A stretch of DNA of 56,481 nt, from the NCBI GenBank assembly GCA_045540915.1, contig JAZQID010000129.1:1-56481 (forward strand), given 5' to 3'. Every line of letters begins with the position of its first letter. Position 1 is the stretch's first letter. Position numbers and translations under genes: made by a program. Below the pieces are notes generated by a model. It saw only the letters and a list, made by a program, of their open reading frames with translations, was not told the DNA's origin and searched no databases. This DNA comes from RGIG2206 sp045540915 (GTDB lineage: Bacteria > Bacillota > Clostridia > Oscillospirales > Acutalibacteraceae). Of this stretch, positions 23,224 to 31,492 are shown piece after piece.

Positions 23224-24024
23224 TTATTCAAGCGAAATAAAGGTGCCGGCCTCGCCGCCCATAACCTGCGGCAGCTTGCCATCCCATTTCTCGATCTTGT
23301 TGTTCTCGAGAACCTTATCGGTCAGCGACTCGCTGAGGGTGGTGTTGGCCTGAGCCTCAGCCTCCGCCTTAATGCGTATGGTCTCCGCCTCCGCCTCAGC
23401 ATTGGTGATGGCCGTCTGCTTCTCGGTCTCGGCCTTCAGAAGCTGCTGCTGTGCGACCTGCTTCTCCTCGATGGCGTTGATAAATGCCTCGGAGAAGTCG
23501 AAATTGATGATGTTGACGTCGGTGACGTAGAGGCCAATGCTGTTGAGCTTTTCATTCAGCCCCTCTACAAGTCCGTCAGAGATAAGGGCGCGGTTGGTAA
23601 CGCTCTCCTCGGCGGTATACTTGGCGGTTATCGCCTTGAGCACCTCGTTGACGGCAGGGGTCACGAGGACGTCCTCATAGTTGGCGCCGATGTTTTTGTA
23701 AATGCTGTCCGACTTCTTGGTGTCGACGCGGTAGTTGATGGCGAGCTTGGTGGATACAGTCTGCAGGTCCTTCGAGAAGGCCTCGGTGTCCACCTCAAGC
23801 TTTGCGATGCGGTTGTCGATTTTGACGATCTCCTGCACGAAGGGAATCTTTCCGTGCATACCCTCCTGCAGAACCCCCTCGTTGACCTTACCAAGTGTGA
23901 CGACAACACCGGTGTGACCGGGCTGGACGATGGTGAAGCTGTTGAGGGCGACAAAGACGAGCAGGATCGCCACAACGATGCCTATGATGAGCTTTTTCGA
24001 TACTCTTACAGGATTTTTAGCCAT
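23224..24024 (-). CDS. SPFH/prohibitin-family membrane protein
   Basis: A 266-residue protein. An N-terminal membrane anchor (about 10-30) is followed by the SPFH domain (FTIVQPGHTGVVVTLGKV to about residue 180) and a coiled-coil (EEKQVAQQQLLKAETEKQ, then an Ala/Glu-rich repeat). This is prohibitin-like architecture and length. Family members form ring or cage assemblies on membranes and act as scaffolds for proteases or membrane domains. It follows the 201-residue membrane protein by two bases, so the two probably form a pair comparable in arrangement, though not in sequence, to flotillin-NfeD pairs. Confidence 0.92.
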   Translation of the reverse strand: MAKNPVRVSKKLIIGIVVAILLVFVALNSFTIVQPGHTGVVVTLGKVNEGVLQEGMHGKIPFVQEIVKIDNRIAKLEVDTEAFSKDLQTVSTKLAINYRVDTKKSDSIYKNIGANYEDVLVTPAVNEVLKAITAKYTAEESVTNRALISDGLVEGLNEKLNSIGLYVTDVNIINFDFSEAFINAIEEKQVAQQQLLKAETEKQTAITNAEAEAETIRIKAEAEAQANTTLSESLTDKVLENNKIEKWDGKLPQVMGGEAGTFISLE

Positions 24025-24026
24025 AA

Positions 24027-24632
24027 TTATTCTCCTTTTTCCTCTTGATTTGTATTATCGGCCTGCTCCTCGGCAGGAAGCTGGTCGGCAAAGGAGGCAA
24101 CCGATTCGTTTGCAAACTCGGGTGCAGGCTCCTCGACGCCGTATTCTTCAAGGGTACGCAGCTTTCTAGATGCGATAACGCCGGTTACAAGGCTGTATAT
24201 AATATATCCGTGGAACAATACGTCTACGATGACTCCGATCTCGAAGTTCAGAAGCAGGAACGCGGTGTCAAGAGAGAAGAGCACCAGCGCGACCACAAGC
24301 CAGCCTCTGCGCTTCTTGGAAAAGAGCCAGCACATAAGGTAGAGCACGATACCGATAACGGCGATGGCTATGAATATGAAGCCAATCACATCGGCAAACT
24401 GAGAAAACTCCTGCAGTTCCATCTCAGGCACATCTGCGAAAAATTCGTCGGAGCGAATATACAAGGCCGCCTGCATAAAGGCCATCGGTATGAAAGCCGA
24501 AAACAGAAAATAGGTGTTGGTCAAGGTGGCAAAGCAGTTGATCACCGTAAAAGCGATAATGATCAACAGATCTCTTCGGGCCGCGTTGTAGCGATTTTTG
24601 TAATGTAAAAATTCTCTTGCGTTGATTTCCAT
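24027..24632 (-). CDS. Four-TM membrane protein paired with the prohibitin
   Basis: A 201-residue protein. The N-terminal helix is amphipathic and basic (NAREFLHYKNRYNAARRD). Four membrane segments follow (about 22-58 as one or two passes, 80-102, 110-130, 132-152) and an acidic disordered tail (EEPAPEFANESVASFADQ). It is not assignable to a named family by eye. It has its own strong promoter and is directly followed by the SPFH gene, which suggests a shared complex. Confidence 0.78.
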   Translation of the reverse strand: MEINAREFLHYKNRYNAARRDLLIIIAFTVINCFATLTNTYFLFSAFIPMAFMQAALYIRSDEFFADVPEMELQEFSQFADVIGFIFIAIAVIGIVLYLMCWLFSKKRRGWLVVALVLFSLDTAFLLLNFEIGVIVDVLFHGYIIYSLVTGVIASRKLRTLEEYGVEEPAPEFANESVASFADQLPAEEQADNTNQEEKGE

Positions 24633-24665
24633 TTTGCATCTTCCTCTCGGGGTTGGGTTAGTAAT

Positions 24666-24695
24666 ATTATACAGTCAGCGGTGACCCTTTGTCAA
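24666..24695 (-). promoter_or_regulatory. Promoter of the membrane protein/SPFH operon
   Basis: On the minus strand TTGACA (24695-24690), 18 bp, TATAAT (24671-24666), both boxes matching consensus. Confidence 0.8.
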
Positions 24696-24748
24696 GTGGG
24701 CCGAGAATATCGAGAGGGAGCGAGACATATAATAGTATCGGTGATTTT

Positions 24749-25006
24749 ATGAAGGATAAACACGACGAGCACATCCATTCCACCCCAAGCAGTAATTCGG
24801 TTATGGGACAGCCCGAGACCGCCTTTGAGATGATAAACAAGTACGGCACATATAATATTCAGCCCACCGCCGACACCCGTAACACCTTCCCCGCAATCTC
24901 GCACGGGTTGGCCAAAAAGCACGCCGACGAAAACAAGCTTCGCCGCGACGAATGGCTCCAAAGCCAACGCAAAAAACCCGACCCGTCAATCGAGCCTAAG
25001 GCGTAA
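24749..25006 (+). CDS. Small hydrophilic protein, unknown function
   Basis: An 85-residue protein starting at MKDKHDEHIHSTPSS. It is soluble, rich in His, Asp, Lys and Asn, with a central block FEMINKYGTYNIQPTADTRNTFPAI and a basic helix (AKKHADENKLRRDEWLQSQ). The frame runs further upstream to 24689, but that part is not protein-like. The ribosome-binding site is weak (GGTGA). Upstream, AGAATA (24704-24709) and CATATAATA (24726-24734), 16 bp apart, resemble a forespore sigma-G-type promoter; a plain TATAAT lies in the same place. I do not recognise the family. A strong terminator follows at once, so it is monocistronic. Confidence 0.7.
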   Translation: MKDKHDEHIHSTPSSNSVMGQPETAFEMINKYGTYNIQPTADTRNTFPAISHGLAKKHADENKLRRDEWLQSQRKKPDPSIEPKA

Positions 25007-25044
25007 AACATCCCCCGACAAAAATTTTGTCGGGGGATGTTTTT
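25005..25044. terminator. Strong bidirectional terminator ending the capsule operon
   Basis: A near-perfect 40-bp palindrome with arms ACATCCCCCGACAAAA and its complement, and A-run/T-run flanks. It ends both the small plus-strand gene and the 16.5-kb minus-strand operon. Confidence 0.95.
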
Positions 25045-25050
25045 ACAAAG

Positions 25051-26184
25051 TTACAATCCTATGCTTGTAAGTAGCTTGTCAAATGAATCTATCTTATCTT
25101 TATCTGCACTTTGGGCCTGCCTAACCGCAGCTATAGCACGCTGACGCTTCTCTTTCTTAAACAGTCCAAACCACCGCTTGATCTGGTACAAAACTATAAG
25201 ATGCGGTTTCCGTCTCAGTTCAGGATGCACCTCTCTGAGCACCTTGCCGCTCACAAACACGCGGCTAAGCAAATAAGTGATGCCTTTATGCTTGCGCTGT
25301 TTTGCAACCTCGTTTGATTCTGCACTGCCGAAAACTCCGCCGTGCAGACAATATGCCTCCAGCGCCGATGTTACCTCGGTGTGATCTTTTCCATCCATCC
25401 AGACTTCTATTATCTCACAACAAGTTTCGTAAAACTGATGTATACCGCTTGTCCGGCACATATCCGCGAGGATATCTTTATTGTATGATGTTTTGTTTAA
25501 CAACAACCATAGATCCAAAAACGCACGTACTCCTATTCCTCCGTGCGCAATATGATAGCTCATATGTGCAACCGTATGGAACAATTGATATTCAGGAGTT
25601 AATACATACAACGAGCTTTCTGTCGGCAAGGCATAATCCCAAACCCGACTCAACAGACCATCGATGTTGTCCATATTCTCCTTAATGCTGAAATGCAATT
25701 CCAAATGTATCTGCGAATTCATCATAGAGATGTCGTGATAGTTTCGCTTTTCAACTCGCAGGTCGGTGTTTTGTTCTAACAACACAACCGCTCTGTCAAC
25801 ATCTTCCTCGCGAATAAGAATATCGACGTCGCAACAGGTCCTCAACCACTTTTCAGGATAAAGGTCGCGTATTACAGAACCCTTCAGCAACACATAAGGA
25901 ACATGCGCCTCTTCGAACAATCCTATAATGCTTTCTATTGCATAGTCACGAGCAACAAAGGAATAAATATCCCCTGTGCAACCATCTTTGAACCTCTCGA
26001 TCCAACCATCAGGCAAGTCAAGGCCCTTTACTCCGTTCCATATGATAGGGAGAATAGACTGCCTTTCTCCCACCTGCATCAAACGATCACAATCGTCTGC
26101 TGATAATTCAAGCCGTGCATCGCTGAAATTCATACCTCTGCGTATTACAGGGAAGAGAACATCCTTAGCAAAGGTTGAATCCAT
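25051..26184 (-). CDS. Nucleotidyltransferase-fold protein (NTP_transf_5 family)
   Basis: A 377-residue protein starting at MDSTFAKDVLF (GGAGG 11 bases upstream). The nucleotidyltransferase motif is seen as VLLKGSVIRDLYPEKWLRTCCDVDILI, with the two acidic residues in DVD, and HLELH is a likely third acidic position. The helical remainder has HTVAHMSYHIAHGGIG. It matches the uncharacterised nucleotidyltransferase family often found in polysaccharide clusters of Bacteroidetes and Firmicutes. The substrate is unknown; transfer of a nucleotide or modification of a glycosyl carrier are possibilities only. It is the last gene of the operon, two bases after capG, and more A+T-rich than capE-G. Confidence 0.8.
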   Translation of the reverse strand: MDSTFAKDVLFPVIRRGMNFSDARLELSADDCDRLMQVGERQSILPIIWNGVKGLDLPDGWIERFKDGCTGDIYSFVARDYAIESIIGLFEEAHVPYVLLKGSVIRDLYPEKWLRTCCDVDILIREEDVDRAVVLLEQNTDLRVEKRNYHDISMMNSQIHLELHFSIKENMDNIDGLLSRVWDYALPTESSLYVLTPEYQLFHTVAHMSYHIAHGGIGVRAFLDLWLLLNKTSYNKDILADMCRTSGIHQFYETCCEIIEVWMDGKDHTEVTSALEAYCLHGGVFGSAESNEVAKQRKHKGITYLLSRVFVSGKVLREVHPELRRKPHLIVLYQIKRWFGLFKKEKRQRAIAAVRQAQSADKDKIDSFDKLLTSIGL

Positions 26185-26186
26185 AA

Positions 26187-27356
26187 TCAGAATTTCCTCC
26201 AAACCATTTTGTTTACAACGCCGGTGTAGCTTTGAATAATTTTTACCACCTTGTCGGAGACGTTCTCGTCCACATAATCGGGAACGGGGATGCCGTAATC
26301 GCCATTTCGGTTCATCTCAACCGCAGTGTCGACCGACTGGAGCAGACCCTTTTCATCGATGCCCGAAAGGATAAAGCAGGCCTTATCCAGCGCCTCGGGG
26401 CGCTCGGTCGATGTGCGGATGCAAATTGCGGGGAAGGGCTTACCGATACTTGTGAAGAAGCTAGACTCCTCGGGCAAGGTGCCGCTATCGGAAACCACCG
26501 CAAAGGCGTTCATCTGCAGGCAGTTATAATCGTGAAAGCCGAGCGGCTCGTGCTGAATAACTCTCTCATCAAGCTTGAATCCGCTCGCGGCCAGCCTGTT
26601 CCTGCTTCTCGGATGGCAGGAATAAAGAATGGGCATATCATATTTTTCCGCCATTTTATTAACGGCGGTGAAAAGGCTGTTAAAGTTTTTCTCGGTGTCG
26701 ATATTTTCTTCCCTATGGGCAGAAAGAAGGATATACTTACCCTTCTCCAATCCCAAGCGAGTATGAATATCGCTCGCTTCAATTTCTGCCAAATTATTAT
26801 GAAGCACCTCGGCCATCGGAGAGCCTGTCACATAGGTGCGCTCCTTGGGCAAGCCGCAATCGGCAAGATAACGGCGAGCGTGTTCAGAGTATGCCATATT
26901 GACGTCGGAAATGATGTCAACGATGCGGCGGTTGGTCTCTTCGGGCAGGCACTCATCCTTGCAACGATTTCCCGCCTCCATATGAAAGATCGGGATATGC
27001 AACCGCTTTGCACCTATAACTGAGAGGCAGGAATTGGTATCGCCAAGCACCAAAACGGCATCCGGCTTGATGGCGGCCATCAGCTTATAGCTTCTATCGA
27101 TAATGTTACCTATCGTAGCGCCGAGGTCTTCGCCCACCGCATCAAGATATACCTCGGGGTCGGCAAGCTTGAGATCCTTGAAGAAGACACCGTTGAGGTT
27201 ATAATCATAGTTCTGTCCGGTATGAGCAAGGACGGTATCAAAATAGGTGCGGCACTTACTGATAACCGCCGCAAGACGAATAATCTCGGGACGGGTGCCG
27301 ACAATGATAAGTAATTTCAGTTTTCCGTTTTCTTTCCACTGTACATTTTCAAACAT
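26187..27356 (-). CDS. capG: UDP-GlcNAc 2-epimerase type enzyme (CapG/FnlC-like)
   Basis: A 389-residue enzyme of the non-hydrolysing UDP-sugar 2-epimerase family: KLLIIVGTRPEIIRLA, HTGQNYD, VLGDTNS, IFHMEAGNRC, SAHREENID, SDSGTLPEES. CapG/FnlC catalyses the last step to UDP-N-acetyl-L-fucosamine. Its immediate neighbours are the CapF and CapE homologues, which supports this over simple ManNAc synthesis. The ATG overlaps the capF stop as TAATG, indicating translational coupling. Confidence 0.92.
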   Translation of the reverse strand: MFENVQWKENGKLKLLIIVGTRPEIIRLAAVISKCRTYFDTVLAHTGQNYDYNLNGVFFKDLKLADPEVYLDAVGEDLGATIGNIIDRSYKLMAAIKPDAVLVLGDTNSCLSVIGAKRLHIPIFHMEAGNRCKDECLPEETNRRIVDIISDVNMAYSEHARRYLADCGLPKERTYVTGSPMAEVLHNNLAEIEASDIHTRLGLEKGKYILLSAHREENIDTEKNFNSLFTAVNKMAEKYDMPILYSCHPRSRNRLAASGFKLDERVIQHEPLGFHDYNCLQMNAFAVVSDSGTLPEESSFFTSIGKPFPAICIRTSTERPEALDKACFILSGIDEKGLLQSVDTAVEMNRNGDYGIPVPDYVDENVSDKVVKIIQSYTGVVNKMVWRKF

Positions 27357-28555
27357 TATTCTACCACCTCGAAGAATGTATCCGGATGCTTCGGATCAAA
27401 TTGCTCGTTTGCCCACATAACCGTAACGAGATCGTCGGTCTGGGACAGGTTGATTATATTGTGAGTGTAGCCGGGGAGCATATGCACCGCCTCTATCTTG
27501 TCACCAGAAACCTCAAAATTCAACACCTCGTCAGTTCCGATCTTGCGCTGCTGAATGAGTCCTTTCCCGCTGACAACGATGAAAAATTCCCACTTGGTAT
27601 TATGCCAATGCTGTCCCTTGGTGATGCCAGGCTTGGAAATATTCACACTGAACTGTCCGCATTTTTCGGTTTTGAGCAGTTCGGTGAAGCTTCCTCTGTC
27701 ATCGCAGTTCATTTTTAAGGGGAAAGACACCTTTTCAGCAGGGAGGTAGCTGAGATAGGTGCTATACAGCTTCTTTGCGAAGCTATTATCAGGAATTTCA
27801 GGCATCACAAGGGTGTTGGCCTGTGCCTTGAAAGTATCAAGCAGATCCACTATCTCACCAAGGGTCACCTTGTGAGTTGTGGGAGCAGCACAGTATTTGC
27901 CATCATCGCACAACACGGTGTCGATGCCATCAAAGTCACAACGGTGCTCCTTATTTTCAAGCGCGTCAAGCATTTCTGTTACAAGGTCGTCAATGTAGAG
28001 CAGTTCAAGCTGCGCATTTCTATCATTAACGGTAATCGGCAGATCGTTTGCAATATTATTGCAAAATGTGGCGACCGCCGAATTGTAATTCGGCCTACAC
28101 CATTTTCCAAACAAATTGGGGAATCGGTAAACCAGCACCTTTGCCCCCGTTTCCTCGCCGTAGGCAAATGCAAGCTCCTCGCCCGCTTTTTTGCTTCGGC
28201 CGTAGTCGCTGTCATACCTACCGATGCAGGTCGCCTGAATAGAGGATGATATCATAACGGGGCAGGTGTTGTTGTGCGCTTTCAGGCTGTCAAACAGGGT
28301 GCTCGCAAACCCGAAATTGCCCTGCATAAACTCATCTGCATTTTGTGGACGGTTGACCCCTGCAAGATTGAATACAAAGTCGCATTTTGCGCAGAATTCA
28401 TCAAGAAGTGCAGGCTCTGTATAGATGTCATATTCATAGATCTCATCGATCGAAATGTTCGGACGGGTCTTGTCCTTGCCGTCGCGTATATTCTTAAGAC
28501 ATTCCACAAGGTTGCGACCTACAAATCCTGCCGCACCGGTTACCAGTATCTTCAT
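27356..28555 (-). CDS. capF: CapF/FnlB-like bifunctional UDP-sugar reductase
   Basis: A 399-residue protein with two domains. The N-terminal SDR epimerase/reductase (1-250) begins with VTGAAGFVGRNL and has the Y-x3-K motif in YGRSKKAGEELA. The C-terminal cupin (about 280-395) shows GQHWHNTKWEFF and PGYTHNIIN. This SDR-plus-cupin layout is specific to CapF, which epimerises at C3 and reduces at C4 on the way to UDP-L-FucNAc. The ATG has GAGGTG upstream. Confidence 0.93.
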   Translation of the reverse strand: MKILVTGAAGFVGRNLVECLKNIRDGKDKTRPNISIDEIYEYDIYTEPALLDEFCAKCDFVFNLAGVNRPQNADEFMQGNFGFASTLFDSLKAHNNTCPVMISSSIQATCIGRYDSDYGRSKKAGEELAFAYGEETGAKVLVYRFPNLFGKWCRPNYNSAVATFCNNIANDLPITVNDRNAQLELLYIDDLVTEMLDALENKEHRCDFDGIDTVLCDDGKYCAAPTTHKVTLGEIVDLLDTFKAQANTLVMPEIPDNSFAKKLYSTYLSYLPAEKVSFPLKMNCDDRGSFTELLKTEKCGQFSVNISKPGITKGQHWHNTKWEFFIVVSGKGLIQQRKIGTDEVLNFEVSGDKIEAVHMLPGYTHNIINLSQTDDLVTVMWANEQFDPKHPDTFFEVVE

Positions 28556-28576
28556 ATCATTTTCACCTCAAACAAA

Positions 28577-29146
28577 TCAAGCCGTCGCCTTGACAACTGC
28601 CCCATCCTCGATGATCGCGTCACAATCGACAACCGCCCTCGTGCTCACGGTTGCCGTACTGCCTATCCAGGCTCGGTCACCCACAACGGCGAGCGAGCGG
28701 ATAACAGAGTTTGTATAGACGAGAACGTTGTTGCCCACCGTACTGTCGTGATGAAGCTCAACGCCGGGATTCAAAATCACGCCGTTTCCGACCTTCACGC
28801 CGTTCTGTACGACGGCGTTGTTGAGTATGACGCAACCTTGTCCGACTGTAGCATTCGGACTTACGTATGCAGAGGGAACGATTATATTGGGAAACATATA
28901 TCCGATCTCAGCCGCCTGATGATAGATCTTCTCTCTCAGAGCATTGTTTCCTATTGTAACTATCAGCTGTTTATACTCTCCGAACAGTTTGGCAAGATCG
29001 TCCGTCCCACCGACTACCTCTACATCGTTGACAAGCGTTCCTATCGGCCGACCGTCATCCACAAAGGCACAATCATACTGTGTCCTTGCGTGTTCTGCAA
29101 CGACTCGACCAAATCCGCCCGCACCAATCAAAAGAAGCTTTTCCAT
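28577..29146 (-). CDS. PglD-like sugar N/O-acyltransferase
   Basis: A 189-residue protein starting at MEKLLLIGAGGFG, with AAGG upstream. The N-terminal Rossmann-like PglD domain (LIGAGGFGRVVAEHA) is followed by a left-handed beta-helix of hexapeptide repeats (VSPNATVGQGCVILNNAVV, GVILNPGVELHHDSTVGNNV). The catalytic His is probably one of the HH pair. It transfers an acyl, usually acetyl, group to an amino or hydroxyl group of a nucleotide sugar or glycan. It lies between capE and capF, interrupting the set that is usually contiguous. It may decorate the same sugar or act on a later unit. Confidence 0.88.
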   Translation of the reverse strand: MEKLLLIGAGGFGRVVAEHARTQYDCAFVDDGRPIGTLVNDVEVVGGTDDLAKLFGEYKQLIVTIGNNALREKIYHQAAEIGYMFPNIIVPSAYVSPNATVGQGCVILNNAVVQNGVKVGNGVILNPGVELHHDSTVGNNVLVYTNSVIRSLAVVGDRAWIGSTATVSTRAVVDCDAIIEDGAVVKATA

Positions 29147-29184
29147 ATCTACAACCTTGTTAAATATTATGTAAACCAAAACTG

Positions 29185-30231
29185 CTAATTATGTCTGATT
29201 CCCTGCAGTTCCTCTTGAACGTAATCGGTTGTCAGTATCTTCTTGACAACGCCATCAACGTCAAGTCTTGCGGTGTTGTGGCTGGTGTAGCTCTCGTCGG
29301 CCTCGGTCTCGACCTTGCCCTTAACGAAGTACTTGTCGTAGTTGAGGTCGCGGTTATCGGCGGCAACACGGAAGTAGTTGCCCATATCCTCGCTTCTAAG
29401 ACGCTCTTCTCTGGTCATAAGGGTCTCATACAGCTTCTCACCGTGACGAGTGCCGATGATGTTTGTGCCGGTGTCACCGAAGAGCTGCTGAACTCCCTTC
29501 GCAAGATCGCCGATGGTGCTCGCGTCCGCCTTCTGAATGAAGAGGTCGCCGGGGTTAGCGTGCTCAAAAGCAAAGCGCACCAACTCTACCGCTTCGTCAA
29601 GGTTCATAAGGAAGCGAGTCATTTCAGGGTTGGTGATAGTGATGGGGTTGCCCGCTTTGATCTGATCGATGAAGAGCGGGATTACCGAGCCTCTGCTGCA
29701 CATAACGTTACCATATCTGGTGCAGCATATAACCGTGCCGCCTCTCTCAGCGGCAACGCGTGCGTTTGCATAGATGACGTGCTCCATCATAGCCTTAGAG
29801 ATGCCCATCGCGTTGATAGGATAGGCAGCCTTATCGGTTGACAGGCAGACCACGCGCTTAACACCTGCCTCGATGGCAGCGTGCAGCACATTGTCGGTTC
29901 CTTCAACGTTGGTTTTAACCGCCTGCATCGGGAAGAACTCGCAGGAGGGCACCTGCTTTAAGGCGGCCGCGTGGAATATGTAGTCGACGCCGGGCATCGC
30001 ATCGGCAACCGAGCGAGGATCGCGCACGTCGCCGACGTAGAATTTTACCTTGTTAGCATGCTCAGGATACTTAGCCTGAAGCTCGTGACGCATATCGTCC
30101 TGCTTCTTCTCGTCACGCGAAAAAATGCGGATCTGACCGATATCGGTGGTAAGAAAATGCTTCAAAACAGTGTTACCGAACGAACCGGTACCTCCGGTGA
30201 TCATTAAAGTTGCGTTATCAAAAGCTGACAT
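29185..30231 (-). CDS. capE: UDP-GlcNAc 4,6-dehydratase/5-epimerase (CapE/FnlA-like)
   Basis: A 348-residue extended SDR. MITGGTGSFGNTVL binds NAD(P); FHAAALKQVPSCEFFP and the modified MEHVIYAN region are features of the CapE/FlaA1 group. CapE makes the 4-keto-6-deoxy-L-sugar intermediate from UDP-GlcNAc, the first step to UDP-L-FucNAc. FRVAADNRDLNYDKYF is the usual C-terminal block of CapE/FnlA. It follows ugd by 26 bases. Confidence 0.93.
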   Translation of the reverse strand: MSAFDNATLMITGGTGSFGNTVLKHFLTTDIGQIRIFSRDEKKQDDMRHELQAKYPEHANKVKFYVGDVRDPRSVADAMPGVDYIFHAAALKQVPSCEFFPMQAVKTNVEGTDNVLHAAIEAGVKRVVCLSTDKAAYPINAMGISKAMMEHVIYANARVAAERGGTVICCTRYGNVMCSRGSVIPLFIDQIKAGNPITITNPEMTRFLMNLDEAVELVRFAFEHANPGDLFIQKADASTIGDLAKGVQQLFGDTGTNIIGTRHGEKLYETLMTREERLRSEDMGNYFRVAADNRDLNYDKYFVKGKVETEADESYTSHNTARLDVDGVVKKILTTDYVQEELQGIRHN

Positions 30232-30257
30232 AGTTGTTTCTCCTTTTTGCTTAATAA

Positions 30258-31490
30258 TTAATCCCGTCTGAACAGATCTCTCGTATACACCTTGTCCTTG
30301 ACGTCGTCAAGACAACTGTCATATCTGTTGGCAATTATGGCATCGCAGGTGGCCTTGAACTTCTCAAGGTCATTGACGACAAGACTTCCAAAAAAGGTGT
30401 CTCCATCCTTCAGCTCAGGCTCGTAGACGATTACCGTTGCACCTTTTGCCTTTATGCGCTTCATAACGCCCTGAATAGAGCTTTGGCGGAAGTTGTCAGA
30501 GTTGGATTTCATAGTCAGGCGATAGACGCCGATGACAACTTCCTTCTCCTGCTTTGCATCCCAACTGCTGTTCGCACTGTAATAGCCCGCCTTTTCAAGC
30601 ACGCGGTCGGCAATGAAATCCTTACGAGTACGGTTGGCCTCAACGATTGCTTCGATAAGGTTTTCAGGCACGTTTTCATAGTTGGCAAGCAGTTGCTTCG
30701 TGTCCTTGGGCAGACAGTATCCGCCGTATCCAAAGGATGGATTATTATAATGACTGCCAATTCTGGGGTCAAGGCAGACTCCGTCGATGATCTGGCGGGT
30801 GTTGAGCCCCTTCATCTCAGCGTATGTATCAAGTTCGTTGAAGAATGATACGCGAAGGGCAAGATAGGTGTTGGCAAAAAGCTTTACCGCCTCTGCTTCG
30901 GTGAAACCCATAAACAGAGTCTCTACGTCCTCCTTTATGGCCCCCTGCTTGAGCAGGTCGGCAAAAACCTCCGCAGCTTTAGTCAGGCGCTCGTCTGAAA
31001 GGTCGGTTCCCACTACGATACGGGAAGGATACAAGTTATCATACAGCGCCTTGCTCTCGCGCAAAAACTCGGGGCTAAAGAGAATATTCTTGCTGCCCGT
31101 TTTCTTGCGGATATTCTCGGTGTAACCGACAGGAATGGTCGACTTTATCACCATAATGGCGTTGGGGTTGACTGCCATAACAGTGTCAATGACCGACTCG
31201 ACCGCAGAAGTGTCAAAATAGTTCTTCTTGCTATCGTAGTTTGTAGGGGCGGCAATTATTACGTATTCCGCATCCCTGTAGGCAGACTCGGCATCGACCG
31301 TCGCGGTCAGGTCAAGCTTCTTGGTGGCGAGGAACTCTTCGATCTCGTTATCCTGTATCGGCGAGATACCGGCATTTATTTTATCAACCTTTTCGGGAAT
31401 TATGTCAACCGCCGTCACCGTGTGATTTTGCGAAAGCAAAACCGCCATAGACAGCCCGACGTACCCCGTACCGGCTACTGCTATCTTCAT
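30258..31490 (-). CDS. ugd: UDP-glucose 6-dehydrogenase
   Basis: A 410-residue protein starting at MKIAVAGTGYVGLS, with GGAGGG six bases upstream; the longer frame to 31523 lies inside the preceding gene. The NAD-binding glycine motif, STIPVGYT, SPEFLRESKA, the GYGGYCLPKDT block with the catalytic Cys, and the C-terminal UDP-binding domain are all present. It oxidises UDP-glucose to UDP-glucuronate. With the next-door epimerase it would supply UDP-GlcA and UDP-GalA for an acidic polymer. Confidence 0.93.
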   Translation of the reverse strand: MKIAVAGTGYVGLSMAVLLSQNHTVTAVDIIPEKVDKINAGISPIQDNEIEEFLATKKLDLTATVDAESAYRDAEYVIIAAPTNYDSKKNYFDTSAVESVIDTVMAVNPNAIMVIKSTIPVGYTENIRKKTGSKNILFSPEFLRESKALYDNLYPSRIVVGTDLSDERLTKAAEVFADLLKQGAIKEDVETLFMGFTEAEAVKLFANTYLALRVSFFNELDTYAEMKGLNTRQIIDGVCLDPRIGSHYNNPSFGYGGYCLPKDTKQLLANYENVPENLIEAIVEANRTRKDFIADRVLEKAGYYSANSSWDAKQEKEVVIGVYRLTMKSNSDNFRQSSIQGVMKRIKAKGATVIVYEPELKDGDTFFGSLVVNDLEKFKATCDAIIANRYDSCLDDVKDKVYTRDLFRRD

Positions 31491-31492
31491 TT

